From NCBI GenBank assembly GCA_964035545.1, contig OZ037767.1, positions 29,307,628 to 29,371,627 of the forward strand: a stretch of DNA of 64,000 nucleotides, given 5' to 3'. Both the position numbers and the translations under genes were made by a program. The stretch is from Bugula neritina (Eukaryota > Bryozoa > Gymnolaemata > Cheilostomatida > Bugulidae). The notes under the pieces were generated by a model. The model did no database searches and was not told where the DNA came from. It saw only the letters and a program-made list of their open reading frames with translations. Positions 20,687-34,000 of the stretch are shown here, piece after piece. Positions within the stretch are counted from its first letter, which is position 1, and every line of letters begins with the position of its first letter.

Positions 20687-23600
20687 GTAGGAATTTCATT
20701 TTATGTAACATTGGTGTTAATTTGAATTCAACTTTTAGTTTGAGTTTGATGATTCAACTTGTGTGGTCTAGAATTTCAATCGAGATTAAATTCTAAACTG
20801 AATTCCCAAAAGTAATTTTAGAAGTTGTCTGTTCCATTTAAAACCGATGTGGCCAGTATAATGGGGTACAGTAGCCGTGTAATTGTCATATGATCATTCT
20901 TAATCTGTTTGTCATTTCCTTGTTAATAGGATCTTAGTTTTCCCCATGACAAACCAATTTTTAAATTATTGGATTATCCAACCATTATCTTGATGTGGTC
21001 ATGAATATGCTATCTCATAAAATGCACCATTTCTGAGTAAACATCATTAAGTCAAAAATATTCAGCTGACAAGAAAACAGTGAATTATATTCTAATAAAA
21101 CAGATTGTAGATTTGGAAAGAGCATATTATTCTAGTAAATTTATAGCAAAAAACAATAATTTATTTACAAAACTAATTAAGCCTGCAAATTAGATATTTT
21201 GACAACTATAGTGTATTATTTTGATACTAGCAAATATTTTTATAAAATAAATAAGGTTGGTTAGCATGGCATTGCCTAAGCAAGATATACAGCATTGCTT
21301 AATTATTTTACCAATTTGCAGATGCTGTGCAAATTGTTCACACTTCCACAGTTTGTGGATCTGGTTGAAGCTGACAAAATACTGCTGACTTTAAACTGTT
21401 GGCACAGATTGCTGCTCTGGGTTTATGCTGAGCAGAAGTTCTCCTTTAAAATCACTCATTTGCCAGAATTTGAAAACCAGCTTTCTTCCAAAAAGAGTAA
21501 AGCTAAACGTATTAACCAGCCTTCAATGGCATTTGTCAAATGTAAGTTAATTTTATGTTATTTTATGCGTAAGTTATTTTCACAGGCATTCCAAAACCCT
21601 TAAATTGAGCTAGATAATATTTTTCATAGTGTGCACATTTTTTATAATTTCTTTTTTGTATTTAGCTAGTTAAGATACATTATGATGATAAATCTTTTCA
21701 ACAGCTAACCGCAAATCTTTTTTTTCAAAGATTTATTCAACAAAAAGCTCAATTTAATAGGATGTTTAAAATTTCACTTAAAATTGTTAAATTACTAGTT
21801 TAGAAGTAAAAAATTCAAATTTCAAATTTGTTGAAATAAAAAACACATTTTAGGGTTACAAAATGCAGTAATACATCTTTGCTTTAAGAATTATAATTTA
21901 TGTGTTTTACTTTAATGAAACATGTAATAAGAAATGGATAGAGTTGCTGTTTAAAGTCTAAGCTTAAATTTGTTTGTATTTTTATTTCTGTAGTTCTGTT
22001 TTGATATGAATCTAGTGCTATATTAATATATATTCATCTTTATTTTAGCAATAGCGACATTCATCAAAAAATATGAAACTTTAAACATTGACTTCAAAGA
22101 AATGACTCTTCTCTTTGCCATCACCCTATTTCACACAGGTAGGTGATTCTAAACTCTAATCAAATAGTTTTCTAAATTCACTTAATTATAAAAACTTCAT
22201 ACTTTTAATTATGCTGATTCATATGCAAGTAATTTATCATCTGTTGAAATTGTCATTGAATGGAAAAACAAAAATGCAACGTATGTTGAAGTAGTATATG
22301 TAACAGAAAATATATAACGTGCTACTTTCAACAATACTAGGAAGCTGTTTTTACAATCGTACCCTGACATGCTATACATTGAGTTGAAATGGGAATAGTT
22401 TGTTAAGCTTGCCTTGTTTTTGCTGCTTCACCAGTTCTTTTGTAATATTGGTCTGTTGAGATGATACTAAGGCTGTCAGTGTAAAAATATGTACAGATAC
22501 AAAAATACTTGAGTATATAAATAGACAATGCATGTTTCCTAGAAAAATATCAGTAGTTTGTGGCATGCCATTACAGAGCTAGTAGTACAACTATTCCACG
22601 AAACCCTTTTTTATATCTTCCAGCCATCATTATATAAATACATTCCTAACAACTTTCCACTTAGTGTAGTCAATATAGCTATGACATTCGTAGCTACGCC
22701 AGTGGGCTACAATTTGCATCTCTTCAAATGTTCTCCAGCTTATTTAAGTTAGGTTAAAAGATATGTTTACATTATATGGGGAGCTCTAAAAACATAAATA
22801 TGTAAATTTTTATTCTGTAAATGACTTTATTTCGTAATAATCTCCATTTTCTATTGAAAAATGAGATTTGAATATGAGTATGGGATGTGGGTCCCAGGGG
22901 GTCTCAGGGGGGTCCTAGGGGCTCTCAGGGCATCTCAGGTTAATTTATTACTTCAAAAGTGGTCATTATTTTATAAAATTTCAACAACATTGAGCTGGTT
23001 AATGCAACTCACTCCAGAGATATGCTAATATAATTATAACAGTTGAGTATATATTTAGAATTTTCATCATGTTTATTTTCACCTTAGCATATCCTATATT
23101 TAGGAATAGTTCATTAAGTTCAAATACAGTTGACACAGTTTAGTGTACAATACATAATAGATATATTATTACATATGCATCCATAAGCCCTGTTAGTAGT
23201 TACACAGTAGAATATACTACCATACATACTACTAGTTTCTATAATATCTTGCTAAAATTATATGATGTTTCAATTTGAATCTTACTTGATGGTGAATCAT
23301 GTAACCAACTGCCATCAGCAGATTATTTTGAGCAGTAGGTGTTGTTAACACTAATCGTATGAGGTCTAAGTTAGCTTACTATTCAAAGGTGAAACTACAA
23401 AATTGTGTTATAATTTTTACTTTGATGCACTCAATAGTACATTGATAGAACTGAAATTGTGTATCATATAACAGTTTACGCTGTTGGCCAGGAAAACAAA
23501 TAATAATATTATTATTAACAGCTAGTTACCAGAATCAATAAGAGTGAAATTATAAAGGGATAATTTATAATAGGTTGTCCCAAGATGGTGGTTGACTGTT

Positions 23601-25112
23601 CATTTGAGGACCACGCCAATTGGTGATTCAAATCACTCTCAGAAACTGATTTTCACGAAGCTCTAATGACCAAGTTTATTTGTGGAATGACCAGTTCTTG
23701 TAAATAGGTGTTAAAATAAAATGCTGAAATGTCTTGGCTAGAAATCGATAGGGCATGACTAATAAATTAATGTTTAAAATGAGTAACCAGAGAATTTATA
23801 GAGCTGTAAACTGTCACATTTTTCTGCCATATAGATTCTACATGGTGATGTTAAATTGTTGTATTACAATTATTAAATTTTTTCTATTTTATGTTCAAAT
23901 ATTAAAACATGGTAATTTTATATCTCAGCTATTTTGAAGTGCAGCTGTTCAAATTAAACAAAATGAACCCGACTGAGATTTTTTTAAAAGAAATTTGGTT
24001 GGGAAACTCAAAATAATTTTCACTTGAGCGTAATTTTATGCAGCTAAACATAACACATTTAGCTTAATGTAACGTCAGATTATACCTATTCTAAAAATAA
24101 GAAAATTAAATTTTAGTGCAGTTTTGTAGCGTTTAAACCACAAAATCTTAAAAATTAGATATTTCACTTCATACTAAAATTTGACTTAATTAACTTATAT
24201 TGGGTATAAGCTATAAACTGGTGAGCTGCCAGTATTGATGCACACACCCCTGACTTCTATCAAATGCTCAATCACCAATTGTTTGGTAGCTTACGCAGAT
24301 TATTTAAGTCTATGATATTTATATATGATTTATGTAATATTGATTGCGAACCATTTTGATATTATATAGAATTGAAAAGATATAATATGGCACAGTGAGG
24401 ATAAACGATATGCACCAAATGCTTTGAAAATTTAACACCAGATAATTTCTAAGAGTTTGGTCTACTTGAAAAGATCCTGTACTGTCAAAGATTGGTCACG
24501 CTTTGAGACGTTCCATTTTGTTTACTAGTTGCAGACCTCCTAGTTCGTTATGGCGTCCATTAGACGCGTCTGCCCTTTGTACATGTCAAAATTAAATTAA
24601 ATTTGATCTTCCGTAACCATATTATTTCTAAAAAGCCCCCTATAAGTATATGAGCTACAATGACATTTACCTTACAAGTGTAGCCAGAATTTGTATCCCG
24701 GCCAGCCATTTGCGGTTACAGAATAAAAAATTTACCGATCTTTTGTGACCTGCACCTGTCAGTGCGGAATAAGCCTTGAGACAAGGTAAACCAAATCCGA
24801 TGCTTTGACGTTGCCGGTTCAAAAGGATTTTTTTCTTTTGTAGAAAGTCCTAACAGCGAAGAACCAGAAAAAATAATTAGCAGCAGAAAATATTTCACTC
24901 AGCAGTTGCATTCCTACGTCATGTCTAAACCAGGAGGCGGAGCTAAACGTTACGCGGATCTTCTGCTCTACTTACCCATGTTGTATGGAGTCAATGGGAA
25001 AATGGTTGAGACATTGTTCTGCAAACATTTATCTAATCACGGCGAGATGAAAATCATTCTTAAAGAAACTATTAGAAGACTCTCTTTATCAACTCAACTT
25101 CAATTTGTATAA
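19988..25112 (+). CDS. Nuclear receptor ligand-binding-domain protein without visible DBD
   Basis: Exons 19988-20686, 21322-21541, 22049-22138 and 24844-25112 join with consistent phases (0, 1, 1) into 425 aa. Residues 1-233 are polar and probably disordered. They contain 'PIDLTKP' (139-145) and 'PLNLSKR' (175-181), both like the PxDLS motif bound by the corepressor CtBP, and a basic 'SRKRK' (158-162). The rest is a nuclear-receptor LBD. The H3-H5 signature is 'LPQFVDLVEADKILLTLNCW' then 'HRLLL'; H7-H8 is 'FIKKYETLNIDFKEMTLLFA'; H9-H10 is 'GAKRYADLLLYLPMLYGVN', matching the RFxxLLLxLPxLR motif; an AF-2-like 'ILKETI' follows. By eye the LBD is most like the NR2 (TLX/COUP) group. No C4 zinc-finger exon is visible upstream. 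The protein is either an NR0-like receptor or its DBD exon escaped me. It is expected to act in the nucleus as a transcriptional repressor or partner. Confidence 0.82.
20687..21321 (+). other. Nuclear receptor intron 1
   Basis: 635 bases of AT-rich sequence without features I can support. Confidence 0.5.
21322..21541 (+). CDS. Nuclear receptor gene, exon 2 (LBD helices 3-6)
   Basis: Acceptor aatttgcag, donor AAA T|gtaagt. It contains the LBD signature around 'FVDLVEADKILLTLNCWHRL'. The usual Asp-Gln of helix 4 reads Asp-Lys; the conserved Trp-x-x-Leu is kept. A basic loop 'SSKKSKAKRINQPS' follows. Confidence 0.88.
22049..22138 (+). CDS. Nuclear receptor gene, exon 3 (LBD helices 7-8)
   Basis: Acceptor ttattttag, donor ACA G|gtaggt, phase 1/1. 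Thirty codons: 'ATFIKKYETLNIDFKEMTLL' and 'FAITLFHTG', matching the L-D-x-x-E-x-x-x-L-K-A-I-x-L-F helix 7-8 pattern. Confidence 0.88.
22139..24843 (+). other. Nuclear receptor intron 3
   Basis: 2.7 kb, AT-rich. Apart from the G-rich array I see no exon or element. A possible pol III B-box-like ggttcaaaagg lies about 30 bases before the exon 4 acceptor, without a convincing A-box. Confidence 0.5.
22882..22931 (+). repeat. G-rich short repeat with G-quadruplex pattern
   Basis: Runs of 3, 3, 5, 6, 4 and 3 guanines lie on the coding strand, most separated by five or six bases (tccca, tctca, tccta, ctctca). This fits G3+N1-7 x4. It is a degenerate array of about 10-11 bp inside the nuclear receptor intron 3, in otherwise AT-rich DNA. 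Confidence 0.8.
24844..25112 (+). CDS. Nuclear receptor gene, terminal exon (LBD helices 9-12)
   Basis: Acceptor cttttgtag, phase 1 in, stop TAA 25,110-25,112. Encodes 'SSRKYFTQQLHSYVMSK', the RFxxLLLxLP-like 'RYADLLLYLPML', 'NGKMVETLFCKHL' (helix 10-11) and 'MKIILKETIRRLSL', where 'ILKETI' fits the AF-2 core (two hydrophobics, x, Glu, x, hydrophobic). Confidence 0.88.
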
Positions 25113-28100
25113 CAAAATATAATTTTTTAATGTCATTTGTATTGCAAAAATTTCTTTCGAAATTTGTTTAAATTAATTTCATTTTTTGACTGGTAATATA
25201 CTAGGTATATAAATATTATACTGTAGCAAAATGTCAATTTATAGTTGTGAATATTTGCTGTTGATTTGAAATAGACTGCAAGTCCCATAGATGGTTATGT
25301 TGAAACATACAACTTTACTTTGTTCTTGTACCTTTAGAGCCATAAAACCTTGCCTGCTCTCTCCCTAGCATAGCATAGCATAAAATTGTTACTGCCTATC
25401 TCATTATAGCTCTATAGGGTTAATTCATCATAGCCTTTAAGGAAAATATAATAGATATTCAATTATAAGCTTTCTATTGCTGAAGCAAATTTTGTTAACT
25501 TATAGTAGCTATCCCACAACAAAAATTAATTAAAAGTTATTTTCTATTTTAATTAGATTTTAGTTTTTAAAAATATGCTATGATTCAGTTTTAAGAATGC
25601 AAGAAGTAAAAGGCTACAAAATAACAAATAAATATATGTAATGTAATGTAATGAATTATTCTAAATTTAAATTATAAAAATTTGTGTAGCTGAAAAAATG
25701 ACAGTCTCAATAACATTCTATAGGTAGCTTATTGTGGTATAACAATGATGGTGCAAGGCTTTCCCCAGCTTTTAATGTATTTTAAACTTTATTCCACAAG
25801 TACCCAGACATCCTTTTCATTGGCCATTATCTTGTTTACTCTTTGAGGTTTGGGTGTACCTCTTACAAGCAGATATAAATTTCAGACAGCAGTTATTACA
25901 TATTATAGGATCAAATTGCATTTCTGTTTAAAGCATTTCAACAACTAAATTATTGGAGCTTCAAAACAGTCGCTAGTTATATTAATGATTAGCAAGTGCT
26001 AAGAAAGAGAGGGGGGTCATATTGTACTCAGTGGACAGTGGTCACAGCTGGTTACAGGAGTGAAATGTCTTTTAAACTGACATCTACATATCTTGAGACA
26101 TTGGTGGGTATATATATTTTAGATTATTCGTTGAGTTTAGCAACTGCAAAAAATGTAGGTTTAATTACATTCATAAGCATTAGATTTTAATCAATGATAG
26201 GCTTAGCATGATTGATGATGATTCAAATGTTGAAAAGGTTGCGGCGAATCACAAAGCAACACTTGCTCTCTAATTTAGGTCAGTACATATGTCATAAGCA
26301 CTTAGCCCTAGGCCCAAGCAACAACTTTAAACGCAGGTTGGGAGTTGACTAATTGGATGCGCTGGGTTTACCAAATACTGGAAAAAAGTTTTCGTCATTT
26401 GATGAAATATTGGCTAGAGACAAACTCTATTTGTTGGCTAAGTCTCAACACAAATATCAAGGACATATATCTCTGCTATTCACAAAAAATGCTAATGCAA
26501 TATAATATTACGTTAGCATCAAATAACACTGCTAACAAATGTCAGCTGTGGGCTGAATGTGCAGATAAAATCTGCAGCCTATCCAAGGAAAGTCACTACT
26601 TTGCAACGAGGTTATTGACATGAACTATGCTCAAAAAAAATTATGTTCATATTGGTGTGAAGTTCTTATATACACTATTCCTGGTTTCTATGTACATTCA
26701 AGTTACTAAGAGCTCTTATATACAGCTGCAACGTTTGAAATTATTATGCAAAATTTTTTGTGCACTGCACTATGATATAAATACCTACTAATATCTACTA
26801 ATCGGGAGTTTAGGCCTTTATTATATAACTGGGCATATTACAAGCTGGCACAAAGGAAGAGGGACATTCGTAGCAAAATAAATACTTAAATACATTCTAA
26901 TTATTCATTGCAGTCATCAAAATGAAAATAAATAACGGCCAAATGTCAATAACACTGACGTTATTAGGTTGGCAATTATATGATATGGTAATATTTTGCA
27001 AGGTCAGGTGTATATGCAGAGTGACATGTATAAATAAAAATACTAACTAATTGCAAACCATTGCAGATCAGCAAAAGTTCCAATTAGTATCAACTAAATA
27101 TATTATATAATTCCAAATAATTTTGGTTGCAGAATTTTTGACCTCCTTATAATTAAATTGTGGGTGGAGCTATAAATGTTATTTTGAGTCTTTGATTTCA
27201 ACTGCCTGCTTTGCACTAATACACCAGCAAAAATGTGAGAAATTTACCAATTATCAACCTGTTGAAATTTAAACTGTTCGCCTGACACCAGATTCAACTA
27301 TTAATTAGAATCAATGAGACACTTCAAATTTATGCATTTTCATGATAAGCGAACCCAAGTTCCATGTACATATTTAGGAAATGCTGGATAAAATGAAATC
27401 AAAATTATAGTCAACATTATTTTGCATTATATTTTAAATAAAATAAAATATGAAAAATATATGTGCAGACGTAATATGTAAATACTTTTTCCATATCATT
27501 GGAGATCATTGTTTGAGGTCATTGCTAGAGTTCTTTACAGTATCAGTGGTTTTTTTATTTAGAATGTCAGAATACGAAAAATGGCTATCGGCACAATGAC
27601 TGGGTGTAAACTGCTTAAATGATGTCTTATGTACGAAAATAAACTTGCTCAATGAAGTAAAAAGTGTACATTTAATCATTATTGTTTAGGGCCATTTGCA
27701 AATTAACTGTTAGCAGATAAAGAAAGTTTTATTATATAGCAATATCTAAATAAAGTTTATCGCAGAATTTGCAACAGAATAGCTTTTAAAGTTCCCTTGA
27801 AATGCTCAAAGCAGTGTTAAATTTAAATTTTTGAATAATTATGGTAATAAAATAATCAAGCTGGTTACACGCTACAAGTTGATTAGCCATATTGTTTTAA
27901 ATGAGCTACCAGGTAAAAGTAAATCTAGGTCAGGTAAAAGTGTATAATATATCATATACAAGCTAAAGGCTTTAATAACTTTTTCTAGAAAAAGAGTTTC
28001 AATTTGCTAAAATACTAATGGAATAAATCTGGTGGACCATAGATTTATTTCAAACTATTAACTCTTGACACACACAATTGGTTACAAATTGAAAACATTT

Positions 28101-30614
28101 TATTTTTGCCAGTAATGCAGAAAAGTTACAAAACAGTCTATTTAGACAAGTTCTAAATGTTTTTGGTATAAATTCTGGTGTTGACACTTGGGTTGTTTAA
28201 AATGCAGTACTTTAGACTTAAGTACTTTGCATTGCTTACTTGTTACAGTATTCACTTATGCATCCATGACATGCATACCACTTAATCAAATCTATTAAAA
28301 ATTCAAATTTTTGAAGAAAAAAATTGTTAACGGTAATCTGTATCCTCTAACTGCTTAAATTACACCAAAAAGTTGTTAGAAATATTTTAAACTATTTTTT
28401 AGCTACCATAGTTGTCAGCTTATAATTTGATCAACCGAGACTTTCAAGTACTTCTATCAAAACTTCTAAATTGTTTCAACATGATAAAAACTTAACAGTC
28501 AAATTAGGTTAGCCAAAAGAAAATGGTTGTTTCCAAACAAGACAAAAAAAATTGTGACTAAGCTGTAGAAAGTGAAAACTGAGCTAAAGCTGTAATTAAT
28601 TTTAAAACTTATGGGTAGTTAATGAGTAATTGTTTTATGGTGCACCTGCAACAGTACTTATTTTTAACTACCATCAGAAATTAGCATGCTATAGTGGGGT
28701 GATGTGCACGTGCATATCGTAGCATAGCTGTCGGCATTGAAAGATGAAAAATACATGTTAATTGCATAATGCACATTAGGCTATAGAAGAGTACAAACTT
28801 GAATAGTTTTAGCTTTAAACTAACCACTTTCATACCACTTGAACTTATCATGACTGCTATAGACATTCTCATTTGTAAATTCTGATGTCTATTATAAAGT
28901 GTACAAAATATTGCAAATGAGTGAAGAACCAGTGGCTTTGCCATTGACGAAATTAATGCATCTTTATATATATTTTGGGCATTAGCACTTCAACAGTCTG
29001 TATTGATGTTTTATTTCAATAGATCACTGTATTATTTCATCAACGCTCGACTATGGTTTTAATTTTCAACTTTTTTAATTAAAACATTTAATTTCAACCT
29101 TGCTATTGAAGTTCTATAATGGAGACACCATCCTCATATCATCAGGATTAATGATGGACATAAAATATGTGACCTTTATTTAACCCATTGGACATTATAT
29201 TTCTTAAGAACACCTATTCAGCTGCACCATTTCTCACAAAAAGACCGCAAACATGACACTTGAGTTAGTACAGTCGAGTGTTTTCAATATGGTGACATAT
29301 GAGAAGGATTTTATGACTAGCGAGTTTGACACAGCAAAGAATGTGGTTAGTTGACTTGCTAAGTATAGAAAACTGCCGCTTCTTTTCTTAAATGCCAAAC
29401 TCAAATATTTAAAACCTCATATACTTTGCTAAGTGCATTAATTTCTTTAATATAATTTTTTTTAAAATGGCTGCAATTCTTGTTAAACTGAACGCATTTT
29501 TCAAACTAGATTAAAGCAGAGAAAAATATACAGATCTTAAAATAAACTAAAAGTGATATTATTCTTCAAAATTGCTTTGCATTGACAAAAATTTTTTTTC
29601 TATAAATGTACACAATATAATTTGTACGAGGAAAGCACTTTGAAAATAAATATATCAAAAGAAATTAATTAATAAGTAGGTATGCTTGCATTTTCAACTT
29701 ATGACATGCTATGCAGACTGTAAGAGAGATATCCTTGAGTTAAACCTGGAAGTGAATTTTTCCCTGAAGATTATTGTTTTGTGTTCACTAGCCTATGGTA
29801 ACTAAAGGCTTGTAAGAATTCCTTTAATTATAATAGCAATCACAATATCATGTGTGTGATAATATGTGAATCATCTTAGTCAGACTGAAACCATGAACAT
29901 CAGACTATCTACCTGTGCATTTATAAACTTTATTTGCAATTTTTTTAATGTCAAGGCAATCTAATAACTATTTAAATCAAACTTTTTAATTAAATCTAAA
30001 TAATTTCAAATTGATTTTATGCAAGCAGCTGGATATTATTAAAATTATTACTATTGATTATGGACAGCATTTTTGCTGGCTGAATATTTATATCGACTAG
30101 TTTTGCATTCTAGATATCATGTAAGCTTTGCAGATCCAAGCTACTATTCCAACAATTTACTTTTTTTGTTCAAGGAAAATTCCCTCTTGGTTTTTATTCA
30201 AATCTTGCACTACTTTTACTTTGGTCTTAGAAAACAGTAATTTTATGTAGCCAGCAGAAGTATTTCTGTATATTGAAAGATTTAATGGAACAGGTATTAA
30301 TTATTTCAATGAAATTTTATTTTATGTGGTTTTGAGAATATTAAATGATTACATGACAGGAATAACTTTTTCGCTGAGCAAAAATAATTGCAATAGTATA
30401 AATATATTTTTTTCTATTTCAACTGAACATTTTCAAACAGTTACCACCAATATTTGTTAAAAGAAGGCTGAAGGCCTATCTTAATGAAAAAGAATGTGGT
30501 ACACCAATTGGCAGGCCTTTAATGATATGCATATCATGTGGTGTAGAATAATAATCAAATGGTAATGGGTGAAACACCAGAATGAAAACAAAATGATTTT
30601 TCTCATGTCACAAG
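25113..30614. other. Intergenic region between convergent genes
   Basis: 5.5 kb, strongly AT-rich. Candidate AATAAA at 25,627-25,632 for the nuclear receptor gene. ORFs at 26,345-26,623 (+) and 28,681-28,944 (-) have no recognisable domain. A 35-codon ATG ORF at 29,253 ends near a gttagt, but nothing follows it on this strand. I see no RNA gene. Confidence 0.5.
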
Positions 30615-30620
30615 TTTATT
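30615..30620 (-). terminator. Candidate poly(A) signal of PRPF4
   Basis: AATAAA on the minus strand, about 220 bases past the PRPF4 stop codon. Confidence 0.5.
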
Positions 30621-30837
30621 GGAAGTGAAATAGTGTTTGACAAATACAAATCTAAACCCAGTCTGCGAAATAGTATATTTACAATTAAAAATCTATGTAT
30701 ATACAAAGAACAAATTGTATTGTAAACACCATAGCCTAATCATTGTAATACTGAAACAAATGTACAACTTCAAGTCCATCAGTGAGATACAATCATATAG
30801 TGTCTGTATAGCCTAGGAGGAGCTCTAGCAGTCAGTT

Positions 30838-31040
30838 TTAGAGCATATTCTCGGGAGCCCACAGTTTGAATGTTCGGTCGAAAGAAGCAGTAGCTATGTA
30901 TTTGAGGTTAGATGATATATCAGCACTCATAATCTTTCCTTCGTGGGCTGCTAAGGTTCTAACCGGGGCACCTGTTGGGTGGGACCAGATCTTGCATGTG
31001 TTGTCATAGGATGCAGTCAATAGATAGTCACCTACAGTTG
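30838..31040 (-). CDS. PRPF4: PRPF4 exon 10 (last WD40 repeats, stop)
   Basis: Acceptor ttgttgcag, phase 1 in, stop TAA at 30,838-30,840. Encodes '[16 protein letters not shown]', '[16 protein letters not shown]' and '[20 protein letters not shown]', the C-terminal WD repeats. The end is close to that of the animal family. Confidence 0.95.
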
Positions 31041-34000
31041 CTGCAACAAAAGATATCAACGATATATATACAAAAATAATCTTCCTAATAGTCTCTTACA
31101 GCAGCACAACCAAGAAATAAATATGTTTACAGTGATAATATCACAAAACAGTTTTACTTATGCTTATAATTGAAATCACAACTTATTTAATAGTTCAAAT
31201 ACCAGGAAGCTCCTTACCCATTCAATTATATTAGTATATTAATTATATTATTATTACTATATCAATTATTTTATTATTGTATTAATTCTATTATCTGTTA
31301 ATACAATATGTAATTCACACTCATATGTAAGCCAATAAATAATAGACACCAAAATAAAATGTATTCCAACAAAATTCAATTCATAACTATTATATTATAT
31401 AACGCATTGGTATAAATGAAAATTGTTTACATATTGATATAAATTTAGTTAAGCAATATTAGCAGACACTCTGATGCTTTTGAATAGAGCAGCAAGAAAT
31501 ACTAAAATTATAAACTAAATGGTTATTTGTCTAGTTGTAGTCGAGCAGTCAAACAGAAAATTAAACTTCGGTTTAATTGCTAAAAACAAAACATACGTAA
31601 ATTAACTACATTTACCATCTGTTTCTGATTTCTTAAATTTCGACAAAGAAATTCTATTTAATATGTTATTTTATAAATACAAGATTGAAATCAAAAATTA
31701 GCATTGAGTAACTTGTTTGAGGTAAATTATCCAATCATTTAAACTCTAATGAATGAAAAGACCAAACTTGACCCTCATCTAACACATACCGGAGGAAAGC
31801 TTCTAACATTTTCAATATTCATTTCAGTCAATAGAACAGGTTTCAAGACACGCAAGTTTGTGCACTAAAGACAATCTAAACCCATCACTTGCTAATAAAA
31901 CAGCATGTAGCTGCAGGGCTTTGACCCCACTAACATAACGCTAAAAAAGAGAATGGAGGGCACTGGGGACTGCAGAAACTGTTGAGGTTATGCACTTTAG
32001 ATGCGAATGTTTGGCCCCAAGCTAAGTCTGTCACCGCAGACACACATATAGGCTGTGGTGAAGCTTGTTATGTCTGAGAATAACAAAATCAGCCAAGGTT
32101 TACTGAGCATAAATAATAGAAAATGTATCGGTCCAGCAGTTACAAATCACTCCCGGGTGTCCAAGTTTGCCGATATTGTGTTCTTTCATTGACCATCATG
32201 CTAGTTCCTGCTCAAATGCTGTCTGTAGAAATCGGAAAAAGGTATGAATGACGTGATTATTATGGCCTTTTGGGACTGGCCAATGCTGTGAATAGCATGT
32301 TGACATGACCACCTCTGTCCAGTCCATTCATCGCAGCTTTGAAAAAAATAACTCATTAACCAGCAATTTTCTGCTTCAACTCAACGCTGTACTTAGAGAC
32401 TTGGAATATAAACTCTTAAATTTCACCATATATTTAGTTACTCACAGTTGATTCTACATTATCCTCAGCCAATAACCAGATAGACTCACAGGGTGACTGA
32501 TATAAATATATTGCAAGCATTGCAGTACAGCAGGATACCCATGCTTTACATCTAGTCCAGTTTCAAGTCATGGTGACATAGATTAATATACATTAAATTA
32601 CACTTAGTGTCAAAAATCTGTTGCGTGACATTACGTAAGGTACATTATAAATTACATGTATTATACTAGCTGTACAAATAGCTCAGGCCTTGTCTACAAT
32701 TTATGTGATAAATTAGAATTTAAACAGATAGAGGAGCTGTGGTAACTGACGTAATCACAACTGTTACATAATGTATTCCATAATGTATACATAATGCATC
32801 TCCGTTTCCTGGTTGAAAATAAAACATGTTTTGTGCATGCTAGAGCTTGCTTTCTCCCTGGGTTTTTACAGAGAGAAATGATTGCACATGTTCGTAGAAT
32901 GTAGACTGTACAAAAATAACCAGTCTACAGTATGGTGGCACCCTGATACTGCTTACTTAGTGTAACATCACTGATCAAAGTGTGATGTTTTTAGAAGCAG
33001 TCTCTGTCTGGGTATACACCAGTATTGAACTGAGTAACAAAGAAATATTTCCTTTCCTATTTATTTTATTCTTGTACCACATTAGCCAGCTGAGCCGATG
33101 ACACCGCTGTGGCGCTACCAATGTAATATAGCGGTAAAAATTAACTATGTACTAGCGCATTGACTACTAGTCCCATATTTTCAAACGTAGCCTTTGAAAT
33201 TAATTACTTACGCTGAAACCTAACCCGAGAGACTAAGTTTGTGTGGGCAGGTATCGTGTAGAGGCATCGTCTTTGGCGAATGTCCCAAACTTTAGCCGTG
33301 TTATCTTCTGAACCCGACGCTACGTGATAACTAGAAAAGCAAAAAATGCAGGATATACATATTCAAGGCGAATATTACCATCACACATATGATTGATGAG
33401 CAAGCTGTGTGCACCGCGAGAGCTAACGACTCAAGACGACACAAAATTTCAGACCTACGCCTGAGTTGAATGACACAAACCACTTTGTAAGATTCCCCCT
33501 GGAGGCTACTTCAGCACCCATGGGCTGCTAGCAGGTGACAGTGGCAGTTGTTAGAGATATTAATACAGAGTTACTTGCTGTAGCACCAATGTTGAGGATA
33601 TTTGAGGTGCTTTAGAATGTAACGAAGAAGTATAGGCTCACCCTGAAGGAGAGAAGTCCACAGACAATACTGATTTGAGATGACCCTCCATGAACATGAT
33701 GCAACGTCCTGTTCGAAGATCCCAAACTCTTCCGAACCCATCCAGCCCTCTGCAAATACAAGACACAATCTTCTATATGTGAGCCGCACACACACAGGCT
33801 ATGCAGTTCATATATTTATATCAGAGCTCAAATTTCTGTTGTAATTCTTCCTTCCCAGAACTAAGAACACACAGGAAGATATCGGAATTTTCTAGAAGCC
33901 TTTCAGACATGTTAGCTAGAGACCACACTGACAGTTCTTCCTACTCAATATTTGCTTTACTTAATTTGTAATTATTGAAAACACCCAAGCAGTCATAATT

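Noticed and set aside
26345-26623. 92-aa ORF in the intergenic gap, and another frame reading 'LDALGLPNTGKKFSSFDEIL'
   Set aside because: No recognisable domain, interrupted by stops, no splice borders. Could be a decayed element, but I cannot support it.
29253-29357. 35-codon ATG ORF ending near gttagt, possible first exon
   Set aside because: No downstream + strand exon before 51 kb and no homology; likely chance.
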